A stretch of 64,000 nt of DNA from Capra hircus (GCF_001704415.2 NC_030819.1:86835272-86899271), one strand, 5' to 3'. Counted from the first letter of the stretch, positions 1 to 10,712 are shown. The notes: generated by a model from the letters alone, not told the origin. Numbers and translations: made by a program.

Positions 1-1007
1 TTTGTGAACTGTTGATAGGAATATAAACTGGTACAGCCACATTAGAAAACAGTAAAAATAAAACTACAACATGACCCAGAACTTCCACTCCTGAATAATT
101 TTCTTCCAATAATATTAAAACATTAATTTAAAAAGATGAGTGTACCCTAATATTCATTGCAACATTATTTATAATAGCCAAGATAGCAAAGCAACCCAAA
201 TGCCCCCTCAATAGATGAATACATGAAGAAAAGGTCATATGCATGTGTGAAAGTGAAAGTAAAAGTCTCTTTGTCATGTCTGACTCTTTGCTACCCCATA
301 GACTGTAGCCTACCAGGCTCTTCTGTCCATGGAATTCTCCAGGTAAGAATACTGGAGAAGCTAGCTGTTCCCTTACCAGAGGATCTCCCCAACCCAGGGA
401 TTGAATCCAGGTTTCCCACATTATAGGCAAATTCTTTACCATCTAGTGGAGTACTACTCAGCCATAAAAAACGAAATATTGTCAATATATATGAACCTAG
501 AAGGTACTGTGCTAAGTGGAAGAAGTAAGATAAAGACAAATACTCCATTATTTCATTCATATGTAGAAGTAAAGAAAACAAATTAAATGAACAAATATAA
601 CAAAATAGAAAGAGTCATAGATTCAGAGGATAAACATGTGATTTCCAGAGGGGTGGAGGTGGAAGACTGAGATAAATAAGAAAGGGAGATAAATAAATAT
701 AAACTTCCAGTTAAAAAATAATTGACTTACGGGTATGAACTATGTGATGTATAAAATATAGAAAATAATGTAACATTTTTGTATGGTGATGGAAAATATG
801 AAACTTTGAAGGGATCCTTTGGTAAAGTATAAAAATATAGAATCACTATGTTGTGCATACAGTAACTAATATATTGTTGCAAGTCAATTATATCTCAGAA
901 ACAAACATAGAAAAACAAATCTAATTTACATTTACCAGAGGTATAAGTTGGTGGAATGGGGAATTAGATGAAAGCAGTCAAAAGGTACAAGTTATAAGTA
1001 CTTCGAA
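1..1007 (+). mobile_element. Old L1 3' end (ORF2 C-terminus plus 3' UTR), interrupted by a SINE
   Basis: The start matches the last part of L1 ORF2: a stretch equivalent to the tryptophan/cysteine-rich C-terminus, then the familiar run coding for 'FIAALF'-like and 'YYSAIK'-like residues, seen here as 'actactcagccataaaaaa' near 450. It is out of frame throughout. The 3' UTR-like sequence continues to about 1007. A Bov-tA SINE splits it at 248-446. The same L1 segment is seen in better shape at 9150-9390 and 61600-62140, which supports the call. The exact 3' end is uncertain. Confidence 0.8.
248..446 (-). repeat. Bov-tA SINE (antisense), 5' head truncated
   Basis: Reading the minus strand gives the tRNA-Glu-like head (box B remnant near 397-410), the Bov-A body and the GTCGGACA-type tail, seen on the plus strand as 'gtctgactctttgctacccc'. 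About 20 nt of the tRNA-like 5' end are missing at 446. It sits inside the old L1 3' end and is therefore younger than it. It is a non-autonomous element. Confidence 0.9.
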
Positions 1008-2945
1008 AAAATGGAGTAGCTATCATAGTCAACAAGAGTCCAAAATACAATTCTTGGATGCAGTCTCAAAAACGACAGAATGATCTCTGTTCATTACAAA
1101 GGCAAACCATTCAATATCACAGAAATCTAAGTCTATGCCCTGGCCAGTAAAGCTGAAGAAGCTGAAGTTGAACAGTTTTACGAAGACCTTCTAGAACACC
1201 CCAAAAAAATGTCCTTTTCATCATAGCAGACTGGAATGCAGAAACACCTGGAGTAACAGGCATTTTTGGCCTTCAAGTAGAGAATGAAGCAAGGCAAAGG
1301 CTAACAGAGTTTCGCCAAGAGAACGCACTGATCATAGCAAAAACACACTTCCAACAACACAAGAGACAACTCTAAACATGAATATAACCAGATGGTCAAT
1401 ACTGAAATCAGATTGATTATATTATTTGCAGCCAAAGATGGAGAAGCTCTATACAATCAGCAAAAACAAGAATGGGAGCTGACTGGCTCAAATCATGAAC
1501 TTCTTATTGCAAAATTCAGACTTAAATTGAAGAAAGTAGGGAAAACCACTAGACCATTCAGGTAACCTGAATCAAATCCCTTACAATTATACAGTGTAAG
1601 TGACAAATAGATTCAAGGGATAATATCTGATAGACAGAGTGCCTGAAGAACTACAGATGGAGGTTCCTGATATTGTACAGGAGGCAGTGATTCCATCCTC
1701 AAGAAAAAGAAATGCAAAAAGGCAAAATGTTTGAATGAGGAGGCCTTACAAATAGCTATAAAAGAGAAGTGAAAGGCAAAGGAGAAAAGGAAAGATACAA
1801 CCATTTGAATGCAGAGTTCCAAAAAACAGCTAAGAGAGATAAGAAAGACTTTCTCAGTGATCAATGGAAAGAAACAGAAGAAAACAATAGAATAGGAAGA
1901 CTAGAGATTTCTTCAAGAAAATTAAAGAAACCAAGGGACCATTTCATGCAAAGATGGGTACAATAAAGGAGAGAAATGGTATGGATCTAAAGAAGCAAAA
2001 GATACTAGGAAGAGGTGGCAAGAATACAGAGAAGAACTATACAAAAAAGAGCTTCACGACCCAGATAATCACGATGATGTGGTCATTTAACTAGAGCCAG
2101 ACATCCTGGAATGTGAAGTCAAGTGGGCCTTAGGAAGCATCACTACGAACAAAGCTAGTGGAGGTGATGGAATTCCAATTGAGCTATTTCAAATCCTAAG
2201 AGTTAATGCTGTAGAAGTGCTGCGCTCAATATACCAGCAAATTTGGAAAACTCAGCGGTGGTCACAGGACTGGAAAATGTTAGTTTACATTCCAATCCCA
2301 AAGTAAGGCAGTACCAAAGAACGTTCAAACTACCACACAATTGCACTCATCTCATAGGGTTGCAAAGTAATGCTCAAAATTCTCCAAGACAGGCTTCAAT
2401 ACTACGTGAACCGTGAACTTCCAGATATTCAAACTGGATTTAGAAAAGGCAGAATAACCAGAGATCAAATTGCCAACATCCATTGGATCATTGAAAAAGC
2501 AAGAAAGTTCCAGAAAAATATCTACTTCTGCTTTATTGACTATTCCAAAGCCTTTGACTGTGTGGATCGCAGTAAAATGTAGGAAATGCTTAAAGAGATG
2601 GGAACATCAGACCACCTGACCTGACTTCTGAGAAATCTGTATACAGGTCGAGAAGCAACAGTTAGAACCAGACATGGAAGAACAGACTGCTTCCAAATCA
2701 GGAAAGGAATATGTCGAGGCTGTATATTATCACCCATCTTATTTAACTTATATGCTGAGTACATCATGAGATATGCCAGACTGGATGAAATACAAGCTTG
2801 AAGCAAGATTGTCAGGAGAAATGTCAATAACCTCAGATATGCAGATGAAAATGAGCTTGAGTAGATTCTGGGAGTTGTTTTGGACAGAGAGGCCTGGCGT
2901 GCTGCAGTCCATGGGATCGCAAAGAGTCCTGATTATATAATTAGT
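1008..2945 (+). mobile_element. BovB LINE, 5'-truncated, with internal deletion before the 3' tail
   Basis: The segment begins inside the BovB endonuclease region and runs through the central region into reverse transcriptase. The best open piece is 2370-2582, ending in the RT motif A region (FIDYSKAFDCVD). At about 2848, just at the start of the RT motif C codons, the sequence jumps to the BovB 3' terminus (gaggcctggcgtgctgcag, 2889-2907). Comparison with the copy at 23217-24273 shows roughly 700-750 nt lost at this point. Many stops and indels break the frame. Confidence 0.9.
2370..2582 (+). pseudogene. BovB ORF2 fragment: RT fingers/palm up to motif A
   Basis: This is a 70-residue open stretch matching the BovB reverse transcriptase from the 'RLQQYVNRELP'-type helix to motif A. 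The motif A aspartate is present in FIDYSKAFD, and the stretch ends at a stop just after the DRSKM position. The family enzyme would copy element RNA at a nicked chromosomal target. This piece is an isolated relic with no start signal of its own, and upstream and downstream coding sequence lies in other frames. It is recognised by near identity to 54001-54202 in the fuller BovB copy. Confidence 0.85.
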
Positions 2946-3003
2946 TCTACCATGTGTTATGTATGACAATACCTAAGAGAACAAAACTTAAACGTCATCA
3001 TCC

Positions 3004-3710
3004 CAGCTTTCTCAAACTCATGTCCATTGAGCCGGTGATACCATCCAGCCATTTCATCCTTTGTCATCCCCGTCACCTCCCGCCTTCAATCAGGGTCTTT
3101 TTCAGTGAATCAGTCATTCACATCAAGAGGCCAAAGTATTGGAGCTTGAGCTTCATCACCAATCCTTCCAATGAATATTCAGGGTTGAGTTCCTTTAGGT
3201 TTGACTTGTTTGATCTCCTTGCAGTTCCAGGAACTCTCAAGAGTCTTCTCTGACACCACAGTTCAAAAGCATCAATTCTTCGGTGCTCAGCTTTTTTTTA
3301 TAGTCCAAAACTCACATCTATACATGATTACTGGAAAAAACATAGCTTTGACTAGACAGACTTTTTTTTTTTTTTTTGCAAAGTGATTACTTTATAATGT
3401 GCTGCCTAGGATTGTCATAGTTTTTCTTCCATGGAGCAAGTGTCTTTTAATTTCATGGCTACAGGCACCATCTGCAGTGATTTTGGAGCCCAGAGAATAA
3501 AGTCTCTCACTGTTTCCATCCTTTCCTCATCTATTTGCTATGAAGTGATGGGACCAGATGCCATGATCTTAGATTTTTGGACATTGAGTTTTAACCCAAA
3601 TATTTCACTCCTCTCTTTCAACTTCATCAATGACCTCGTTAACTTCTCTTTGCTTTCTGCAATAAGGGTGGTGTCATCTGAATAGACGAGTAGTATCATA
3701 TCATATCTGA
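3004..3710 (-). mobile_element. BovB LINE 3' fragment (antisense)
   Basis: Antisense BovB from near the 3' end to RT motif C. On the minus strand 3538-3780 reads into YSDDTTLIAE, a changed form of the YADD catalytic box, followed by the LNVQKSKIMASGP stretch. The very end of the element is missing, since no (TTCAG)n tail is present at 3004. A T-tract of about 18 nt lies at 3361-3378. The copy abuts an old L1 piece at 3711. Confidence 0.88.
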
Positions 3711-3882
3711 GTAGTACAATATGACCCAGCAATTGCACACCTGGATAAACATCCAAAAAAAGAAAGAAACAAACAAACAAAAAATACTTGCCCCAGTATT
3801 CATAGCAGCAGTATTTACAATTGCCAAACTATGGAAGCAACCAAAGTGTCCATCAACAGATTAATGAATAAAGAAGATGTGG
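3711..3882 (+). mobile_element. Old L1 3' fragment, left half (target of the young L1)
   Basis: This piece carries the late ORF2 L1 sequence ('catagcagcagtatttacaa', then the stretch equivalent to WKQPKCPS). It stops at the 12-bp duplication 3871-3882 and resumes at 9750 with 'tatatatacacatgctacaa', the expected next part of the same L1. The L1 at 3883-9737 is therefore inserted in it. Confidence 0.85.
3871..3882. repeat. Target-site duplication, left copy (12 bp)
   Basis: 'aagaagatgtgg' here is repeated exactly at 9738-9749, immediately after the L1 A-rich tail. The identical copies delimit the L1 and imply that it inserted after the host L1 relic was already in place. Confidence 0.93.
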
Positions 3883-4621
3883 AGGGGGGGGGGACGGTCC
3901 TAAGATGGCGGAGGAATAGGACATGAAGACCACTTTCTCCCTCACAAATTCCTCAAAAGAACATTTCAACACTGAGCAAACTCCACAAAACAACTTCTGT
4001 AGGCTGGCAGAGGACATCAGGCATCAGAAAAGCAGACCATTGTCTTCAAAAACAGTGAACCTCTCTGGGTGTCCCTCAATGTGGAGAAACTTTTCATCTT
4101 TAACCTAGATGTTTTATCATCGATGCTGTATAGATGGAGAAGTCTAGAGGCTACTGTAAAAATAAAACTGAAAACCAGAAGCAGGAGGCTTAAGTCCAAA
4201 GCCTGGAAACATCAGAGAACTCCTGAATTCAGGGAACATTAAGCAATAGGAGCTCATCAAATGCCTCCATACCTACACTGAAACCAAGCTGCACCCAAGG
4301 ACCAACAAGTTCCAGAACAAGACATACCACACAAATTCTCCAGCAACACAGGAACACACTCCTGAGCTTCAATATACAGGCAGCTCAAAGTTACTCCAAA
4401 ACCTTTGACGTCTCATAACCCATTACTGATCACTCCACTGCACTCCAGAGAGAAGAAACCCAGCTCCACTCACCAGAACTCCAACACAAGCCTCCCTAAC
4501 CAGGAAACCTAGACAAGCCACTGATACAACCCCACCCAGAGTGAGAAAGCTCCATAATAAAGAGAACTCCACAAATTACCAGAATATAAAAGGCCACCCC
4601 AAATGCAGCAATAAAATCAAG
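3883..4621 (+). promoter_or_regulatory. L1 5' UTR with G10 tract and YY1-like site
   Basis: Ten consecutive G (3884-3893) open the element, followed by 'aagatggcgg' at 3902-3911. That is the core of the YY1 site which, in human L1, directs transcription start at the element's first base. The remaining ~700 nt has no open frame that looks real and ends at the ORF1 start region (ATG at 4622). The YY1 role is inferred from the human element. Confidence 0.6.
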
Positions 4622-5546
4622 ATGAAGAGACAGAGGAATACTCAGCAGGTAAAGGAACAGGAGGGTTGCCACCAAACCAAACAAAAGAGGAAGAGGTAGG
4701 GAATCTACCTGAGAAAGAATTCCGAATATTGATAGTGAAAATGATCCAAAATCTTGAAATCAAAATGGAATCACAGATAAATAGCCTAGAGACAAGGATT
4801 GAGAAGATGCAAGAAAGGTTTAGCAAGGACCTAGAAGAAATAACAAAGAGTCAATATATAATGAATAACACAATAAAAGAGATCAGAAACACTCTAGAAG
4901 CAACAAATAGCAGAATAACAGAGGCAGAAAATTGGATTAATGAAATAGAAGATAGAATGGTAGAAATAAATGAATCAGAGAGGAAACAAGAAAAACGAAT
5001 TAAAAGAAATAAGGACAATCTCAGAGACCTCCAGGACGATATGAAATGCTCCAACATTCGAATTATAGGAGTCCCAGAAGAAGAAGACAAAAAGAAAGAC
5101 CATGAGAAAATCCTCGAGGAGATAATAGTTGAAAATTTCCCTAAAATGGGGAAGGAAATAATCACCCAAGTCCAAGAAACACGGAGAGTTCCAAATAGGA
5201 TAAACCCAAGGCGAAACACCCCAGGACACATATTAATCAAATTAACAAAGATCAAACACAAAGAACAAATATTAAAAGCAGCAAGGGAAAAACAACAAAT
5301 AACACACGAGAGGATTCCCATAAGGATAACAGCTGATCTTTCAATAGAAACTCTTCAGGCCAGGAGGGAATGGCAAGACATACAAAAGTGATGAAAGAAA
5401 ATAACCTATAGCCCAGATTACTGTACCCAGCAAGGATCTCATTCAAATACGAAGGAGAAATCAAAAGCTTTACAGACAAGCAAAAGCTGAGAGAATTCAG
5501 CACCACCAAACCAGCTCTCCAACAAATTCTAAAGGATATTCTCTAG
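4622..5546 (+). pseudogene. L1 ORF1 (RNA-binding protein), frameshifted
   Basis: ORF1 protein is the trimeric RNA-binding chaperone of the L1 ribonucleoprotein. The long open stretch is 4666-5391 (241 codons). It has a charged heptad-like coiled coil (about residues 20-110: IKMESQINSLE, then EIRNTLEATNSR), an RRM-like core (NIRIIGVPEEE) and the start of the C-terminal domain (ITADLSIETLQARREW). The natural start is probably the ATG at 4622, but that frame reads about 15 codons and then shifts near 4660, consistent with one lost base. At the other end a shift near 5380 gives the stop at 5391, and the family frame also meets an in-frame TAG at 5409-5411. The expected C-terminus would run to 5546. 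Not functional. Confidence 0.88.
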
Positions 5547-5597
5547 ACAGGAAACATAAAAAGGGTGTATAAACCCGAACCCAAAGCAATAAAGTAA

Positions 5598-7214
5598 ATG
5601 GTTACCGGATCATACTTATCAATAATTACCTTCAACATAAATGGGTTGAATGCCCCAACCAAAAGACAAAGACTGGCTGAATGGATACAAAAACAAGATC
5701 CCTCTATATGCTGCTTACAAGGGACCCACCTCAAAACAAGGGATACATACAGACTGAAAGTGAAGGGCTGGAAAAAGATATACCACGCAAATAGAGACCA
5801 AAAGAAAGCAGGAGTGGCAGTACTCATTTCCGATAATATAGACTTTAAAACAAACGCTGTGAAAAGAGACAAAGAAGGCCACTACATAATGATCAAAGGA
5901 TCAATCCAAGAAGAAGATATAACAATTATAAATATATATGCACCCAATATAAGAGCACAGCAATATGTAAGACAAATGCTAACAAGTATGAAAGGGGAAA
6001 TTAACAATAATACAATAATAGTGGGAGACTTTAATACCCCACTCACACCTATGGACAGATCAACTAAACAGAAAATTAACAAAGAAACGCAAACTTTAAA
6101 TGATACATTAGACCAGTTAGACCTATTTGATATCTATAGGACATTTCACCCCAAAACAATGAATTTCACCTTTTTCTCAAGTGCTCATGGAACCTTCTCC
6201 AGGATAGATCACATCCTGGGCAATAAATCTAAACTTGATAAATTCAAAAAAATCGAAATCATTCCAAGCATCTTTTCTGACCATAATGCATTAAGATTAG
6301 ATGTCAATTACAAGAGAAAAACTATTAAAAATTCCAACATATGGAGGTTGAACAACACACTTCTGAATAACCAAAAAATCACAGAAGAAATCAAAAAAGA
6401 AATCAAAATGTGCATAGAAACTAATGAAAATGAAAACACAACAACCCAAAACCTGTGGGACACTATAAAAGCAGTGCTAAGAGGAAAGTTCATAGCAATA
6501 CAGGCATACTTCAAGAAACAAGAAAAAAGTCAAATAAATAACCTAACTCTACACCTAAAGCAACTAGAAAAGGAAGAATTGGAGAACCCCAGAGTTAGTA
6601 GAAGGAAAGAAATCTTAAAATTTTGGGAAGAAATAAATGCAAAAGAAACAAAAGAGACCATAGCAAAAATCAACAAAGCCAAAGGCTGGTTCATTGAAAG
6701 GATAAATACAATTGACAAACCATTAGCCAGACTCATCAAGAAGCAAAGAGAGAAAAATAAAATCAATAAAATTAGAAATGAAAATGGAGAGATCACAACA
6801 GACAACACAGAAATACAAAGGATCATAAGACACTACTATCAGCAGTTATATGCCAATAAAATGGACAACGTGGAAGAAATGAACAAATTCCTAGAAAAGT
6901 ACAACTTTCCAAAACTGAACCAGGAAGAAATAGAAAATCTTAACAGACCCATCACAAGCACGGAAATTGAAACTGTAATCAGAAATCTTCCAGCAAACAA
7001 AAGCCCATGTCCAGACGGCTTCACAGCTGAATTCTACCAAAAATTTAGAGAAGAGCTAACAGCTATCCTACTCAAACTCTCCCAGAAAATTGCAGAGGAA
7101 GGTAAACTTCCAAACTCATTCTATGAGGCCACCATCACCCTAATACCAAAACCTGACAAAAAAAGAAAACTACAGGCCAATATCACTGATGAGCATAGAT
7201 GCAAAAATCCTTAA
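5598..7214 (+). pseudogene. L1 ORF2, part 1: endonuclease domain and start of RT
   Basis: ORF2 nicks the target and reverse-transcribes L1 RNA. The 538-codon piece starts at MVTGSYLS, the usual ORF2 start. Residues 1-235 form the APE-like endonuclease: Asn in FNINGLN (13-15), GDFNTP with Asp144 and Asn146, SRIDHILG with Asp204, and SDHNA with Asp228/His229. The catalytic Glu expected in the CLQETHL-type motif is Gly42 (ggg at 5721-5723). The older L1 copy in this window keeps 'gaa' at the matching site (32072-32074). The central region follows up to the RT entry (NLPANKSPCPDGFTAEFYQK). The piece ends in a shifted frame because about 11 nt are missing near 7160, by comparison with 33503-33535. 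Confidence 0.92.
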
Positions 7215-8253
7215 CAAAATTCTAGCAATCAGAATCCAACAACACATTAAAAAGATCATACACCATGATCAAGTGGGCCTTATCCCAGGGATGCAAGGAT
7301 TCTTCAATATCTGCAAAGCAATCAATTTAATTCACCACATTAACAAATTGAAAAATAAAAACCATATGATAATCTCAATAGATGCAGAGAAGGACTTTGA
7401 CAAAATTCAACATCCATTTATGATAAAAACTCTCCAGAAAGCAAGAATAGAAGGAACATACCTCAACATAATAAAAGCTATATATGACAAACCCACAGCA
7501 AACATTATCCTCAAAGGTGAAAAATTGAAAGCATTTCCCCTCAAGTCAGGAACAAGACAAGGGTGCCCACTTTCACCTCTACTATTCAGTATAGTTTTGG
7601 AAGTTTTGGCCACAGCAATCAGAGCAGAAAAAGAAATAAAAGGAATCCAAATCGGAAAAGAAGTAAAACTTTCACTGTTTGCAGATGACATGATCCTCTA
7701 CATAGAAAACCCTAAAGACTCCACCAGAAAATTACTAGAGCTAAACGATGAATATAGTAAAGTTGCAGGATATAAAATCAACACACAGAAATCCCTTGCA
7801 TTCCTATACACTAATAATGAGAAAGTAGAAAAAGAAATTAAGGAAACAATTCCATTCACCATTGCAAAGAAAAGAATAAAATACTTAGGAATATATCTAC
7901 CTAAAGAAACTAAAGACCTATACATAGAAAACTATAAAACACTGGTGAAAGAAATCAAAGAGAACACTAATAGATGGAGAAATATACCATGTTCATGGAT
8001 CAGAAGAATGAATATAGTGAAAATGAGTATACTATCCAAAGCAATTTACAAATTCAATGCAATCCCTATTAAGCTACCAGCCATATTTTTCACAGAACTA
8101 GAACAAATAATTTCAAGATTTGTATGGAAATACAAAAAACCTAGAATAGCCAAAGCAATCTTGAGAAAGAAGAATGGAACTGGAGGAATCAACTTGCCTG
8201 ACTTCAGGCTCTACTACAAACAGTATGGTACTAGAACAAAGACAGACATATAG
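7189..8253 (+). pseudogene. L1 ORF2, part 2: reverse transcriptase core
   Basis: This is the continuation of ORF2 in another frame after the ~11-nt deletion. The RT motifs are in order. Motif A is IISIDAEKDFDKIQ (Asp65; the position before the second Phe is Asp, where Ala is usual). The SGTRQGCPLSP motif B follows. Motif C is FADD at residues 164-167 (codons 7678-7689), with both catalytic aspartates present. Thumb-like sequence (GYKINTQKS, then IKYLGIYLPKE) follows. The frame ends at 8253 after LYYKQYGTRTKTDI. Comparison with 34775-34850 shows that roughly 20 nt coding for the ATVI region were lost near 8222. Confidence 0.92.
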
Positions 8254-9386
8254 ATCAATGGAACAAAATAGAAAGCCCAGAGATAAATCCACACACATAT
8301 GGACACCTTATCTTTGACAAAGGAGGCAAGAATATACAATGGATTAAAGACAATCTCTTTATCAAGTGGTGCTGGGAAAACTGGTCAACCACTTGTAAAA
8401 GAATGAAACTAGATCACTTTCTAACACCATACACAAAAATAAACTCAAAATGGATTAAAGATCTAAATGTAAGACCAGAAACTATAAAACTCCTAGAGGA
8501 GAATATAGGCAAAACCCTCTCCGACATAAATCACAGCAGGACCCTCTATGACCCACCTTCCAGAATACTGGAAATGAAAGCAAAAATAAACAAATGGGAT
8601 CTAATTAAAATTAAAAGCTTCTGCACAACAAAGGAAAATATAAGCAAGGTGAAAATACAGCCTTCTGAATAGGAGAAAATAATAGCAAATGAAGCAACTG
8701 ACAAACAACTAATCTCAAAAATATACAAGCAACTTATGCAGCTCAATTCCAGAAAAATAAACGACCCAATCAAAAAATGGGCCAAAGAACTAAATAGACG
8801 TTTCTCCAAAGAAGACATATGGATGGCTAACAAACACATGAAAAGATGCTCAACATCACTCATTATTAGAGAAATGCAAATCAAAACCACAATGAGGTAC
8901 CACTTCACACCAGTCAGAATGGCTGCAATCCAAAAATCTGCAAGCAATAAATGCTGGAGAGGGTGTGGAGAAAAGGGAACCCTCCTACACTGTTGGTGGG
9001 AATGCAAACTAGTACAGAGACTTTGGAGAACAGTGTGGAGATTCCTTAAAAAATTGCAAATAGAACTACCTTATGACCTAGCAATCCCACCGCTGGGCAT
9101 ACACACTGAGGAAACCAGAATTGAAAGAAACATATGTACCCCAATGTTCATTGCAGCACTGTTTATAATAGCCAGGACATGGAAACAACCTAGATGTCCA
9201 TCAGCAGATGAATGGATAAGAAAGCTGTGGTACATATACACAATGGAGTATTACTCAGCTATTAAAAATAATTCATTTGAATCAGTTCTGATGAGATGGA
9301 TGAAACTGGAGCCGATTATACAGAGTGAAGTAAGCCAGAAAGAAAAACACCAATACAGTATACTAACACATATATATGGAATTTAG
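8254..9386 (+). pseudogene. L1 ORF2, part 3: C-terminal domain with Cys motif
   Basis: The ORF2 C-terminal third is in two open pieces. 8403-8672 (89 codons, KINSKWIKDLNVRPETIKLLEE) ends at a TAG. 8736-9386 (216 codons) holds the cysteine-rich motif around GCGEKGTLLHCWWEC and then FIAALFIIARTWKQP, and ends at the natural ORF2 stop (HIYGI then tag). The Cys motif is implicated in RNA binding in other L1s. The pieces are separated by one stop and a short shift around 8672-8735. Confidence 0.9.
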
Positions 9387-9737
9387 AAAGATGATAATGA
9401 TGACCCTGTATGTAAGACAGCAAAAAAGACACAGATGTATATAACGGACTTTTGGACTCAGAGGGAGAGGGAGAGGGTGGGATGATTTGGGAGAATGGCA
9501 TTTTAACATGTATACTATCATGTCAGAATGGAATCGCCAGTCTATGTCCGACACAGGATACAGCATGCTTGGGGCTGGTGCACGGGGATGACCCAGAGAG
9601 ATGTGATGGGGAGGGAGGTGGGAGGGGGGTTCATGTTTGGGAACACATGTACACCCGTGGTGGATTCATGTCAATGTATGGCAAAACCAATTCAGTATTG
9701 TAAAGTAAAATAAAGTAAAAAATAAATAAATAAAAAG
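9387..9737 (+). other. L1 3' UTR and A-rich tail
   Basis: The 3' UTR includes a GA-rich stretch (9460-9480), a G-rich run (9606-9628, gggagggaggtgggaggggg) and the terminal 'gtattgtaaagtaaaataaa' tail. The last ~35 nt are A-rich with aaat repeats, and 'aataaa' occurs repeatedly as a possible polyadenylation signal. This same tip is found alone, in antisense, at 14249-14300 and probably at 26144-26202. Confidence 0.85.
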
Positions 9738-9749
9738 AAGAAGATGTGG
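9738..9749. repeat. Target-site duplication, right copy (12 bp)
   Basis: Exact copy of 3871-3882. It is followed by sequence continuing the interrupted older L1. Confidence 0.93.
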
Positions 9750-9935
9750 TATATATACACATGCTACAATGAAATACTACTCAGCCAAAAAAAAAAAACA
9801 ATATATATATAGTCATTTTCAATATCACTTATATGTAGAATACATATAAAATGATATATATTTTTATATATTGCATATATATTTAAAATTTATATATATA
9901 TATAGATAACATATAAAAATATAGTAAAATAGTGA
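9750..9935 (+). mobile_element. Old L1 3' fragment, right half, grading into AT repeats
   Basis: This resumes the L1 interrupted at 3882 ('gaaatactactcagccaaaa') and then turns into A-rich and TA-rich low-complexity sequence (9790-9925, many TATATA runs). No further L1 3' UTR can be followed. Confidence 0.7.
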
Positions 9936-10712
9936 ATAACGCAATAACAAGCAGAGTCACTGATAGAGAGAAGAAGCTGGCGGTTAATAAACTGGTTTCT
10001 GCCCTAAGGGTGGTGACATCTGCATATCTGAGGTTACTGATATTTCTCCCAGCAATCTTGGTCCCAATCTTGGTCCCAATCTTGTTCCCAGGTTGTGCTT
10101 CATGCAGCCCAGGATTTCCATGATGTACTCTGTATGTAAGTTAAATAAACAGGGTTACAGTATATAGTCTTGATGTGCTTCTGTCCCAATTTGTAACTAG
10201 TATATTGTTCCATGTCTAGCTCAAACTTTGCTTCTTGACCTGCATACAGGTTTTGTAGCAAGCATGAAATGTGGTCTGATACTCCCATCTCTTTAAGGTT
10301 TTTCCACAGTTTGTTATAATCACACAGTTACAGGCTTTGGAGTAGTTAACAAATCAGGAGTAGGAGTTTTCCAGAAACTCTCTTACTTTTTCTGTGACCC
10401 AATCAATGGTGGTGTGGTGGTTTAGTTGGGATGTTGGCAATTTGATCTTTGTTCCTTTTCTAAAGGGCTTCCCTTTAGTTCCTTCTAAAGGGCTTCAGTA
10501 GGTAAAGAATCTACCTGCAATGCAGGAGACCCAGGTTCGATTCCTGGGTCAGGAAGTTCCCGTGGAGAAGAAAATGGCAACCTACTCCAGTATTTTTGCC
10601 TGGAGAATCCCAAGGACAGAGGAGTCTGGCAAGCTACAGTCCCTGGGGTTGCAAGAGTAGGACACTTAGCGACTAAACCACCGTGACCTTTTCTAAATTC
10701 AGCTTGAACAAA
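9936..10712 (-). mobile_element. BovB LINE fragment (antisense), interrupted by a SINE
   Basis: Minus-strand BovB RT region, from the motif C surroundings ('ggtgacatctgcatatctga' at 10010) to the motif 1-2 region ('ccttttctaaattcagcttg'). A 12-nt unit (caatcttggtcc) is present three times in tandem at 10053-10088, where BovB has one. The copy is split by a Bov-tA SINE at 10465-10686 with an 11-bp TSD. Both ends are truncated. Confidence 0.88.
10465..10686 (+). repeat. Bov-tA SINE inside BovB, with 11-bp TSD
   Basis: The flanking repeats 'ccttttctaaa' at 10454-10464 and 10687-10697 are exact. The head has an internal duplication of the start (the 'gggctt' unit appears at 10465 and about 10490). 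Box B is 'ggttcgattcc', followed by the Bov-A body and tail. It is younger than the BovB it splits. Confidence 0.95.

Larger units (their letters stand above)
3883..9737 (+). mobile_element. Near full-length bovine-type L1, defective
   Basis: The order is a G-tract and 5' UTR (3883 to about 4621), ORF1 (about 4622-5546), ORF2 (5598-9386), a 3' UTR and an A-rich tail ending in (aaat/aaataa)n. It is flanked by the 12-bp direct repeat 'aagaagatgtgg' at 3871-3882 and 9738-9749, the mark of target-primed reverse transcription. Its length of 5,855 bp and low density of lesions make it the youngest large element here. It is broken in ORF1, in ORF2 by two internal deletions, and has lost an endonuclease active-site residue. 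I see no full-length functional frame. Confidence 0.95.

Noticed and set aside
4851..5321. A 156-codon minus-strand open frame
   Set aside because: It lies fully opposite L1 ORF1 and has a low-complexity Ile/Leu/Phe/Ser composition typical of the complement of a Lys/Glu-rich gene.
3883..9737. An active full-length L1
   Set aside because: ORF1 is shifted at both ends, ORF2 has two deletions and further stops, and the endonuclease Glu is replaced.
10505..10545. tRNA gene at SINE heads (box A and box B present)
   Set aside because: The tRNA-Glu-like head has no acceptor-stem pairing or intact cloverleaf and is always joined to the Bov-A body. It is an internal pol III promoter of a SINE.
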